Part shown: positions 25,536 through 33,218 of the stretch, piece after piece
Position numbering within the stretch: the first letter of the stretch is position 1
Layout: each line of letters begins with the position of its first letter
NCBI RefSeq assembly: GCF_013282805.1
Contig: NZ_CP054038.1
Location: forward strand, 3,782,001 to 3,846,000
Source: Microbacterium hominis
GTDB lineage: Bacteria > Actinomycetota > Actinomycetes > Actinomycetales > Microbacteriaceae
Length of the DNA: 64,000 bases
Direction: 5' to 3'
The notes under the pieces: model-generated
The model's database searches: none
The model's input: only the letters and a program-made list of their open reading frames with translations
Told to the model about the DNA's origin: nothing
Program-made: the position numbers and the translations under genes

Positions 25536-25997
25536 ATGCACGACGACGACGCGCGGGCCTACGCCGCCGAGGTCGGCGTCGCCCTGTCGCAGATGGGGAT
25601 GACACCCGCCTTCGGCACCCTGCTGGGATGGCTCATGATCTGCGACCCGCCCCGCCAGACGAACGCGCAGCTGGTCGACGCGACGGGGCTGTCGAAGGCG
25701 TCGGTGTCGACGGGCATGCGGGCTCTGCAGCAGTCGGGGCTCGTGCGACGCGTTCCCGCCGCGGGCCGCGGTCACGCGTACGAGATCGACGAAGACGCCT
25801 TCGCCCGCGCCGCCGATCCGACGGCGAAGATGCGCGACTTCCTCGACGTGGTGCAGCGCGGCATCGACGTGCTCGGCTCCGACGCGGCACCCCGCGCGCA
25901 GCGCCTCGCACGCACGCGGGACTTCTACGCATTCATGATCGAGCGGATTCCGGAGCTGATGGACGAGTTCCGCCGCAGCCGGAAGGGAGAGGTCTGA
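25536..25997 (+). CDS. GbsR/MarR-family transcriptional regulator
   Basis: 153 residues with winged HTH (TNAQLVDATGLSKASVSTGMRALQQSGLVRRV, split here by domain: recognition helix around SKASVSTGM) and C-terminal helices for dimerisation. A ribosome site GGGGAG lies six bases before the ATG. It overlaps the downstream glycosyltransferase by one base (TGATG), so its target is probably that gene. Confidence 0.88.
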   Translation: MHDDDARAYAAEVGVALSQMGMTPAFGTLLGWLMICDPPRQTNAQLVDATGLSKASVSTGMRALQQSGLVRRVPAAGRGHAYEIDEDAFARAADPTAKMRDFLDVVQRGIDVLGSDAAPRAQRLARTRDFYAFMIERIPELMDEFRRSRKGEV

Positions 25998-27286
25998 TGT
26001 CGAGGATCCTGGTGGTCACCGTCGGCTCACGTGGAGACGTCCAGCCCTACGTCGCCCTCGCCCGAGGGCTGCAGGAGGCCGGACACGACGTGACGCTCGC
26101 CACCTGCGGGCGCTTCGCCCCCTTCGTCGCCGAGCACGGCGTCGCGTTCGCCCCGCTGAGCGACGACATCCTCCTGCTCCTCGACTCGGATGCCGGACGG
26201 GCGACGATCGACGAGGCGTCCGGCGCTCTCGGGCTGATCCGCTCCAGCATCCGACTCGCCCGCCAGGCGGGACCGATCAACGAGCGCCTGATGGCGGACG
26301 TGTGGGACGTCGCCCGCACCACGCGACCCGAGCTCGTGATCTACCACCCCAAGGCCCTCGCCGCCCCGCATGTCGCCGACAAGCTCGGCGCGACGGCGGT
26401 ACAGGGGCTTGTGGTGCCGGTGTCGGTGCCCACCGGCGACTTCCCCATGATCGGGATGCCGGCGCTCCCCGTCGGTCGCTGGTACAACCGCTTCACCTAC
26501 CGTCTCGCCGCGCTCGGCTACGCCTCGTACGACAAGATGGCCAACCGCTTCCGGCAGGAGACGCTCGGTCTCGCGCCGAAGAAGCGGGCGGCGATGTCGC
26601 CGACCCAGCCCGACGGACGCGCGCTCGAGGTGATCCACGGCATCAGCAGCCACGTGCTCCCCCGCCCGGCGGACTGGTCGGCTCGCGCGCAGCTCACCGG
26701 ATACTGGTTCCTCGACGCCCCCTCCGACTGGACGCCGCCCGCCGACCTCCTCGCCTTCCTCGATGCCGGCGATCCTCCCGTCTACATCGGGTTCGGCAGC
26801 ATGGCCGGCCGCGATCCGGAGCGCATCACGCGTTCTGTCGTCGAGGCGCTCGAGGCCACCGGAATGCGCGGGATCATCGCGACAGGCTGGGGAGGGATGG
26901 ATGCCGCGCACCTCCCGCCTTCGGTCATGCACATCGTCGACGCACCGCACGACTGGATCTTCCCGCGCGTCGCCGCCGTCGTGCACCACGGCGGCGCGGG
27001 AACGACGGCGGCGGGGCTCCGCGCCGGCCGGCCGACCGTGGTGTGCCCGTTCATCGTCGACCAGTTCTTCTGGGGTGCACTCGTTGCGCGCTCCGGCGCC
27101 GGAAGCGCCCCGGTCCCGCAGAAGAAGATCACCCCGGCCCGTCTCGCCGCGGCGATCCGCGAGGTCGTCACCGACGACCGGATCCGTGAACGCGCGGCCG
27201 AGGTCGGTCGACGCATCCGCGACGAGGACGGCGTGACCGCGGCTGTCCGGCAGATCGAGCGGATCCTCGGCGGCGAGGCGCCCTAA
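25997..27286 (+). CDS. UDP-glycosyltransferase (GT1/GT28-like)
   Basis: 429 residues. The N-terminal domain starts TVGSRGDVQPYVALARGLQ, typical of sterol and macrolide glycosyltransferases. The C-terminal donor-binding motif is VHHGGAGTTAAGLRAGRP. It transfers a sugar from a nucleotide donor to a small lipophilic acceptor; the acceptor is unknown. With the GbsR-like regulator it may form a xenobiotic or antibiotic detoxification unit (inference). Its stop codon overlaps that of the convergent EamA gene. Confidence 0.9.
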   Translation: MSRILVVTVGSRGDVQPYVALARGLQEAGHDVTLATCGRFAPFVAEHGVAFAPLSDDILLLLDSDAGRATIDEASGALGLIRSSIRLARQAGPINERLMADVWDVARTTRPELVIYHPKALAAPHVADKLGATAVQGLVVPVSVPTGDFPMIGMPALPVGRWYNRFTYRLAALGYASYDKMANRFRQETLGLAPKKRAAMSPTQPDGRALEVIHGISSHVLPRPADWSARAQLTGYWFLDAPSDWTPPADLLAFLDAGDPPVYIGFGSMAGRDPERITRSVVEALEATGMRGIIATGWGGMDAAHLPPSVMHIVDAPHDWIFPRVAAVVHHGGAGTTAAGLRAGRPTVVCPFIVDQFFWGALVARSGAGSAPVPQKKITPARLAAAIREVVTDDRIRERAAEVGRRIRDEDGVTAAVRQIERILGGEAP

Positions 27287-28158
27287 GCCACCGGCTCCGC
27301 AGCCTCCCGGGCGGCCCGCGCCGACGAGCGCACCGCTCCGATGCTCGCGGCGATCACGAGGCCGATGCCGACGATCTCGAGCCACGACAGGTGCTGGCCG
27401 AGGAGCACGAAGCCGGCCACCGCCGCCGTCGCGGGAGCGAGGCTCATGAGGATGGCGAAGGCGGCCGCCGGCAGTCGACGCAGAGCCATGAGCTCGAGGG
27501 CATATGGGATGGTCGACGACAGCACGGCGACCGCCGCGCCGAGTGCGACGAGCTCCCACCGCAGGAGCGCGGGCCCGGCATCCACGATCCCGAACGGAAG
27601 CGCGACCAGCGCTCCGGCGGTCATCGCGAGGGCGAGGCCGTCGAACTTCGCGAAGTCCCGGCCGACACGTGCCGACGCGAGAATATAGAACGCCCAGCTC
27701 GCGGCGGCGCCCAGGGCGAACAGCACACCCAGCGGGTCGAGGCGATCCCAGCCTCCCCCGCCGAGGGCGACGACACCCGCAAGCGCGAGCAGCGCCCATA
27801 GCCATGCCGAGGCGCGACGGCTGGCGACGATCGAGAGCACGAGGGGCCCCAGAACCTCGATCGTGACCGTCACGCCGAGCGGAAGGCGCTCGAGCGCGAG
27901 GTAGAACAGTCCGTTCATGAGGGCGAGCACGCCGCCGAACCAGAGCACGCCGCGCCAGGCGGAGGCCGAATGCCCGCGCAGCGACGGACGCGCGATCGCG
28001 AGAAGGATGAGCGCCGAGAACACCAGTCGGAGCAACACCATGCCGAGCGGCCCGACCTGCGGGAACAGCAGCACGGCCAGCGACGCGCCGACCTCCTGGC
28101 AGGCGAGCCCCACGACGACGAGGGCGACCGCCGACGACGGGGCGACGCGCAGGCTCAC
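27283..28158 (-). CDS. EamA-family (DMT) transporter
   Basis: 291 residues with about ten membrane helices in two repeats. The family includes RhtA-type amino-acid and metabolite exporters. GTG start. It follows the lipoprotein gene by ten bases and probably shares its transcript. Its TAG stop overlaps the convergent TAA stop at 27283-27286. Confidence 0.88.
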   Translation of the reverse strand: MSLRVAPSSAVALVVVGLACQEVGASLAVLLFPQVGPLGMVLLRLVFSALILLAIARPSLRGHSASAWRGVLWFGGVLALMNGLFYLALERLPLGVTVTIEVLGPLVLSIVASRRASAWLWALLALAGVVALGGGGWDRLDPLGVLFALGAAASWAFYILASARVGRDFAKFDGLALAMTAGALVALPFGIVDAGPALLRWELVALGAAVAVLSSTIPYALELMALRRLPAAAFAILMSLAPATAAVAGFVLLGQHLSWLEIVGIGLVIAASIGAVRSSARAAREAAEPVA

Positions 28159-28168
28159 CCGCGCGGGC

Positions 28169-29437
28169 TCACTCGGCGGGAGCGCAGATGGCGCCGTCGG
28201 TGATCGCGTCGTGGTACTGCTCGGGCGTCCAGGGCAGTCCCGCGGCCGGGGCAGGCTCGCTCCCGGTCGCCGGAGCCTTGGATGCGATCGCCGCGAGCTC
28301 CCACGCGAGGTAGGCGCCGAATCCGCCGCCCGCAGCCGAGTTGTTGAGCACGACCGCGACCGTCAGTCCCGTCTCATCGTCTGCGAACGCGGCGGTGATG
28401 TAGCCCGGGACCGCGCCGAACTGCCCGGTGAGGGCGCCCGCCTGAACGGTGCCGCCGCCGATGGTGTACCACGCGGGGGCGCCGTTGTAAGCCGGCTGCA
28501 CGGAATCCCAGCGGTCGGTGCCCTCGGGCATCAGCACGCCCTCGGAGAGCGCCTGCGCGTAGCGGCCCAGATCGTCGATGTCGGTGACGATCCCGGAATC
28601 GGTGAACCCCGTGCTGGCCGACACCGGCGTCGCGTCGATCGGATCGGTGCAGTTCCACACCCCGTCGGTGCGAGTCGAGTGCGCGCCGGCGAGCACCGTG
28701 GCGCCGGCCTGCGCCGACCCGTTCGACAGCCGCGTCGCCTCGAGCGCGAGCGGCTCGGCGACGTACTCCTCGATGAGTTCCGCGGCGGTCTTGCCGGTGG
28801 CCCGTTCGAGGGCGAGGCCGAGCAGCACATAGCCGGCGTCGGAGTCCCGATAGGCCTGGCCGGGCTCGGTCTTGCGCTCCTGGCCGAGGCCGTAGCTGGC
28901 GAGCTCGAGCGGCTGCCAGCGCCGCTCGGGGTTCGACAGCCACAGCGTCTGCAGCTGCCCCTGGTACGCCCCGATGCCGCTGGTGCTGTTGCACAGCTGC
29001 TCGAGGGTGACGTCCCCGAGGTCGGCTACGCCGCCCACGTAGTCGGACACGGCGGCGTCGAGTTTCACGCGCCCGTCCGCGACGAGGCGGTACAGCACGT
29101 CGCAGGTCATCGGCCGTCCGATGCGCGCCGCGCGGAAGGTCATGTCCTCGGTGACCTCGGCCCCGCCTCCCGGGCGCTGGGTGCCGAACCCGCTCACCCA
29201 CGTGCCGCTCCACGGAGCCCAGACGCCGATGATCGCGCCGGAGGCCCCCGCCGCCGTCATCGCGTTCTCGACCGCGGCGCTCAGCTCGGTGACCGTGGCC
29301 TCGGGAAGGGCGCTGTCGACCTGCTCGGGTCCGTCGAGTTCGACGCCCGGCCCGGAGCAGGCGGCCAGCCCGATCGCGAGCACCACTGCGGCGGCGAGCG
29401 CAGCGCCCACGCGCCGTCGTCGTGCTGCCATCGGCAT
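28169..29437 (-). CDS. Beta-lactamase-fold lipoprotein lacking catalytic residues
   Basis: 422 residues. Signal peptide with lipobox (GLAAC). The fold is that of class C beta-lactamases/DD-peptidases: LYRLVADGRVKLDAAVSDYV, LCNSTSGIGAY and AGYVLLGLALERATGKTAAEL align well. The SxxK active-site motif is replaced by RIGR (FRAARIGRPMT), and the YxN-like segment reads YRDSDAGY. It is therefore probably a non-catalytic binding protein. Start at 29437 has GGGGG five bases upstream. Confidence 0.85.
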   Translation of the reverse strand: MPMAARRRRVGAALAAAVVLAIGLAACSGPGVELDGPEQVDSALPEATVTELSAAVENAMTAAGASGAIIGVWAPWSGTWVSGFGTQRPGGGAEVTEDMTFRAARIGRPMTCDVLYRLVADGRVKLDAAVSDYVGGVADLGDVTLEQLCNSTSGIGAYQGQLQTLWLSNPERRWQPLELASYGLGQERKTEPGQAYRDSDAGYVLLGLALERATGKTAAELIEEYVAEPLALEATRLSNGSAQAGATVLAGAHSTRTDGVWNCTDPIDATPVSASTGFTDSGIVTDIDDLGRYAQALSEGVLMPEGTDRWDSVQPAYNGAPAWYTIGGGTVQAGALTGQFGAVPGYITAAFADDETGLTVAVVLNNSAAGGGFGAYLAWELAAIASKAPATGSEPAPAAGLPWTPEQYHDAITDGAICAPAE

Positions 29438-29532
29438 ATCACCCCCCGATGATCGTCCAGAGCATTCAAACATATCTGCGCCGATCCTCCGATTCGAGCG
29501 CCCCGCCGCCGCTGTTCCCTAATCTGTCCCTC

Positions 29533-29844
29533 ATGACCCACCAGTTCGACGCCACAGTCGTCGCGGCAGTGCTCGACCACATGAACGGCGACCACGCGGA
29601 CGACAATCTCCTGATCGCGAGAGCTTTCGCGCCCGACGCCACGATCTCGGCGGCGTCGATGACCGCCTTCGACGGCGATGGCGGCCGCTGGGCGGCGACC
29701 CTGGCCGACGGCACCACGCGCGAGATCGCCGTCGCGTGGCCGGCTGCCCCGATCACCGCGCGCCCCGAGGTGCGCCGCGAGATCGTCGCGCTCTACGACG
29801 AGGCCTGCCGCCGGCTCGGCGTCGAGCCGCGGCCGCACGCGTGA
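29533..29844 (+). CDS. DUF2470 protein
   Basis: 103 residues. VLDHMNGDHADDNLLIARAF is the DUF2470 hallmark, a domain linked to heme-handling proteins of the HugZ/pyridoxamine-oxidase-like group. Only 67 bases separate it from the heme oxygenase gene, which supports a role in heme or iron metabolism. It is divergent from the lipoprotein gene across a 95-base promoter region. Confidence 0.85.
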   Translation: MTHQFDATVVAAVLDHMNGDHADDNLLIARAFAPDATISAASMTAFDGDGGRWAATLADGTTREIAVAWPAAPITARPEVRREIVALYDEACRRLGVEPRPHA

Positions 29845-29877
29845 CCACCCTCCCCCGGAACTTTCCCCGCTCGTAAC

Positions 29878-29896
29878 TTAGGTTCCGCTTACCTGA
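29878..29896. promoter_or_regulatory. IdeR/DtxR-like iron box
   Basis: TTAGGTTCCGCTTACCTGA matches the actinobacterial iron-box consensus (TWAGGTTAGSCTAACCTWA) at 15 of 19 positions. It ends 15 bases before the heme oxygenase start, so iron-replete IdeR/DtxR should repress the gene. Confidence 0.75.
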
Positions 29897-29911
29897 AGGT
29901 ATAGTGGGCGC

Positions 29912-30565
29912 ATGAGCGGCGTCCTCCCCTTTTCCGCGGCCCTCCGCGAGCGTTCGAGCAGCGCCCACTCGTCGAGCGAATCCGCCGGGTTCATGTCCGA
30001 CCTCATGACCGGAGAGGGCACGCGCGACGACTACATCGCGCTGGTCGCGCAGCACTGGTTCCTCTACGAGGCGCTCGAGCGCACCGCCGGGGTGATGCGC
30101 AACGATCCGGTGGCATCGGTCTTCCTCAGCGACAAGCTCACCCGGCTGCCGGCGCTCGAGGCCGACCTCGAGTTCCTCCTCGGCCCCGACTGGCGCGAAC
30201 GGATCGAGCCGCTGCCGACCACCCGCCGCTACGTCGACCGCGTGAACGAGGTCGGCGCGACCTGGGCGGGCGGATTCGTCGCCCACCACTACACCCGCTA
30301 CCTCGGCGACCTCTCCGGCGGCCAGTTCATCGGGCGGGTCATGGCGCGCCGGTTCGGCTTCGAGACCAACGGCATCGGGTTCTACCTCTTCGACGACATC
30401 GCCGACCCGAAGGCGTTCAAGGACGTGTACCGCGAGCAGCTGGATGCCGCCCCGTGGGACGCGGCGGAGCAGGAGCGCGTCATCGCGGAGGTGCTGCTGG
30501 CGTACCGCTTCAACACCGACCTCTTCCACGACCTCGCGCACGACAAGGCCGCCCGCGCCGCCTGA
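29912..30565 (+). CDS. hmuO: Heme oxygenase (biliverdin-producing)
   Basis: 217 residues. The proximal His is His19 in SSSAHSSSE and the distal helix carries GDLSGGQ. ALRERS and FYEALER-like segments are typical of HmuO. It opens heme to biliverdin, CO and iron in the cytoplasm. The iron box just upstream indicates induction under iron limitation. Confidence 0.95.
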   Translation: MSGVLPFSAALRERSSSAHSSSESAGFMSDLMTGEGTRDDYIALVAQHWFLYEALERTAGVMRNDPVASVFLSDKLTRLPALEADLEFLLGPDWRERIEPLPTTRRYVDRVNEVGATWAGGFVAHHYTRYLGDLSGGQFIGRVMARRFGFETNGIGFYLFDDIADPKAFKDVYREQLDAAPWDAAEQERVIAEVLLAYRFNTDLFHDLAHDKAARAA

Positions 30566-30614
30566 CGGCCCGTCGCATCCCCGAGGCGGGGGAGCGCGGT
30601 CACCGAGACGGGAC

Positions 30615-31988
30615 TCAAGGACCGGTGCGGGTCGCCGTCCCCTCGCGCACGCCCCTCATCCAGCGCTGCACGTCGGGGTCGACGCGGATGTCGCTCGGCC
30701 GCAGCGGCCGCGACAGGTACAGCCCGTCCAGCGAGGTGAGCCGGGAGAGCGCCACGTAGGTCTGTCCCGGTGCGAACGCGCCCGAGCCCAGATCGATGAC
30801 CGCCCGGTCGTAGGTCTTGCCCTGCGACTTGTGGATGGTCACCGCCCACGCCAGCCGCAGCGGGAACTGGGTGAACTCGGCCACGATCTCGCGGGTCAGG
30901 GCTTTCGACCCGGCGTCGTAGGCGTAGCGGAACCTCTCCCACACCGCCGGCTCGACGTCGACCTCCTCGCCGTCGACGTCGACGCGCACCGTGCCTCCGG
31001 CGATCCTCGTCACGGTGCCGATCGTGCCGTTGACCCACCGCGGCGGATCGCCGAACTGCGACGAGTCGTTGCGCAGGAACATCACCTGCGCCCCCACCTT
31101 GAGCTTGAGCTCCATGTCGGCCGGGTACGCGGCATCCCCCCGCCCGAAATCGCCGTTGACCTCGGCGACCGCGGTCTGCTCGCGCCCGATGAGCTCGGTG
31201 AGGTGGCGGCGGTTGATGTTGTTGACGATGTCGTTGCGGGTCGCGAGCGTGATGATCGGATGCTCGCCGTCGGCCGGGTCGGGCACGGCCCGCGCCCCGG
31301 TGTCGTTGAGCACCTTCGCGATGTCGGCGGTCACGCGCCCGTACCGCACGGCGTTGAGCATGGATTTGAACGCCGGGTCGCTCTGGCGATGGATGTCGAC
31401 GAGCTCGCGCATGTGCAGGGCCGCCCCATAGGAGCCGACGTCGAGGATGCCGTCGGAGGCGGCCTCGCCCACCCACACCTTCGCGTCGAAGAACCAGAAG
31501 GAGCGGTAGTGGTCGCGGATGTACCGCAGCTCGTCCCCGCGCGGCGGCACCGGGGCGAGCTGGTACGGATCGCCGAACATGACGATCTGCACGCCGCCGA
31601 ACGGCTCGGCGCGGCGGCCCCGCGCCTGCCGGAGCGAGCGGTCGATGGCATCCATGAGATCCGCGTTCACCATCGAGATCTCGTCGATCACCAGTGTGTC
31701 GATCGCGTTCAGGATGCGCCGCGTCGCGTCGGACTGATCGAGATCGCCCCCGGCGATGAGGCCGATCGGCAGTCGGAACAGGGAATGGATCGTCTGCCCC
31801 TCGACGTTGAGCGCGGCCACGCCCGTCGGCGCGCACACGGCGATCTGCTTGCTCGTGTTCCAGGCCAGGTGCTGCAGCAGCGTGGACTTGCCGGTGCCGG
31901 CGCGGCCGGTGACGAACACGTGCTCGCGGGTGTCTTCGATGAGCCGGAACACCGCCTCCTGCTCGGGGGACAGCGCGGGGGTGGTCAC
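30615..31988 (-). CDS. Pif1/RecD-like DNA helicase
   Basis: 457 residues. Walker A GRAGTGKS at 28-35, CAPTGVAALNV, Walker B LVIDEISM, GDPYQLAPV, and the C-terminal AWAVTIHKSQGKTYDR and TYVALSRLTSLDGL motifs match the 5'-3' SF1B Pif1 class. GTG start. No extra domains. Probably a genome-maintenance helicase acting at structured DNA or stalled forks. Confidence 0.93.
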   Translation of the reverse strand: MTTPALSPEQEAVFRLIEDTREHVFVTGRAGTGKSTLLQHLAWNTSKQIAVCAPTGVAALNVEGQTIHSLFRLPIGLIAGGDLDQSDATRRILNAIDTLVIDEISMVNADLMDAIDRSLRQARGRRAEPFGGVQIVMFGDPYQLAPVPPRGDELRYIRDHYRSFWFFDAKVWVGEAASDGILDVGSYGAALHMRELVDIHRQSDPAFKSMLNAVRYGRVTADIAKVLNDTGARAVPDPADGEHPIITLATRNDIVNNINRRHLTELIGREQTAVAEVNGDFGRGDAAYPADMELKLKVGAQVMFLRNDSSQFGDPPRWVNGTIGTVTRIAGGTVRVDVDGEEVDVEPAVWERFRYAYDAGSKALTREIVAEFTQFPLRLAWAVTIHKSQGKTYDRAVIDLGSGAFAPGQTYVALSRLTSLDGLYLSRPLRPSDIRVDPDVQRWMRGVREGTATRTGP

Positions 31989-32057
31989 CGATTCATGCTA
32001 ACGACCGGATGCACTCGCTTTCGGCTTCCGTTCGGACTGGCTCCCTAGACTTGCCGG

Positions 32058-33182
32058 GTGAGTCAAGGGGCGGTGGGCACCACTCCGGCGTCCGCTGTCG
32101 CGTCGTCGGACTCCTCGGAGACCCCGTACGCGCCCATCCCCGCTCCGCGCCGCCGCACCCTGGGCCGCGATCTCATGATCATCGGCGTGCTGGGCGCCGC
32201 CCTCGTCGCCGCCCTGTGGGCGGGCGGCGCGCTGCTCTACCAGCACTTCTACAGCCCCACCGCCTTCGTGGAGCGCTACCTCGGCATGCTCTCCGATCGC
32301 GATGCCGCCGACGCCCTCGCGGTTCCGGGCGTCGCGATCGACTCCGCGGACCTCGCGGACTCCTCCCTGCCCGAGCAGGCGTCCGACGCGCTGCTGCGGC
32401 GCGACGCCCTCGCCGCGCTCACCGACGTCGAGGTGGTCTCCGAGCAGATCGACGGAGAGGTCACGCTGGTGACCGTCGACTACCGGGCCGGCGCCTACCA
32501 GGGCACGACGACCTTCGAGGTCGAACGCGACGGCTGGATCGGCATCGCTCCGACGTGGCGCTTCGCCCGGAGCCCCCTCGCGGTGATCGACCTCACCGTG
32601 AACGGCTCGATGAGCTTCGACGTGAACGGCTTCGAGATCGACAAGCGCCAGGTCTCGCCCGACGGCGTCGATGCCGACCCGCTCGAAGCGGTGCCCCTGC
32701 TGGTCTTCTCGCCCGGGGTGTATTCGATCTCCGTCGACACGGCGATCTCGGCGACGCCGGGCGTGGCCGTGCTCTCCGACAGTCCGTTCCACACGATCCC
32801 CGTGTCGGTGCAGGCGACGGCCACCGAGGAGTTCGTCGAGGTCGTGCAGGAGCGCGTCGTGCAGTTCCTCGAATCCTGCGCGTCGCAGCAGGTGCTGCAG
32901 CCCACCGCCTGCCCGTTCGGCTATCTCGTGCAGGACCGCATCGTCGCGCCGCCCACCTGGTCGATCTCGGCCCACCCCGCGGTCACGGTCGAGCCGGCGG
33001 GCGCCGGATGGCGCATCCCTCCCACCGAGGCCGTCGCGCGGATCGCGGTCGACATCCAGTCGCTCTTCGACGGCTCGATCACCGCGGTGGACGAGGACGT
33101 GCCCTTCATCGTGACCGCCGACATCACCGTGCGACCCGACGGCACGGCATCCATCGTCGTCACCGGCCCCGACACCCGCTGA
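32058..33182 (+). CDS. Membrane-anchored extracytoplasmic protein, hypothetical
   Basis: 374 residues. Proline-rich cytoplasmic start, one membrane helix at about 38-62, then a long extracellular part. YSPTAFVERYLGMLSDRDAADAL resembles a small alpha+beta (NTF2-like) module seen in actinobacterial surface proteins. GTG start. Family not recognised. It is divergent from the helicase gene. Confidence 0.8.
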   Translation: MSQGAVGTTPASAVASSDSSETPYAPIPAPRRRTLGRDLMIIGVLGAALVAALWAGGALLYQHFYSPTAFVERYLGMLSDRDAADALAVPGVAIDSADLADSSLPEQASDALLRRDALAALTDVEVVSEQIDGEVTLVTVDYRAGAYQGTTTFEVERDGWIGIAPTWRFARSPLAVIDLTVNGSMSFDVNGFEIDKRQVSPDGVDADPLEAVPLLVFSPGVYSISVDTAISATPGVAVLSDSPFHTIPVSVQATATEEFVEVVQERVVQFLESCASQQVLQPTACPFGYLVQDRIVAPPTWSISAHPAVTVEPAGAGWRIPPTEAVARIAVDIQSLFDGSITAVDEDVPFIVTADITVRPDGTASIVVTGPDTR

Positions 33183-33218
33183 CGCGGACGAGGGGCGGTG
33201 GATGCCGCGCCCGGCGGC

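Noticed and set aside
24146..25996. Possible long N-terminal extension of the glycosyltransferase
   Set aside because: This part is antisense to the kinase gene and reads through the GbsR gene in another frame. The glycosyltransferase motif begins right at the ATG at 25997.
30578..30595. Terminator between the heme oxygenase and helicase genes
   Set aside because: The stem is only five base pairs (TCCCC/GGGGA) without a T tract.
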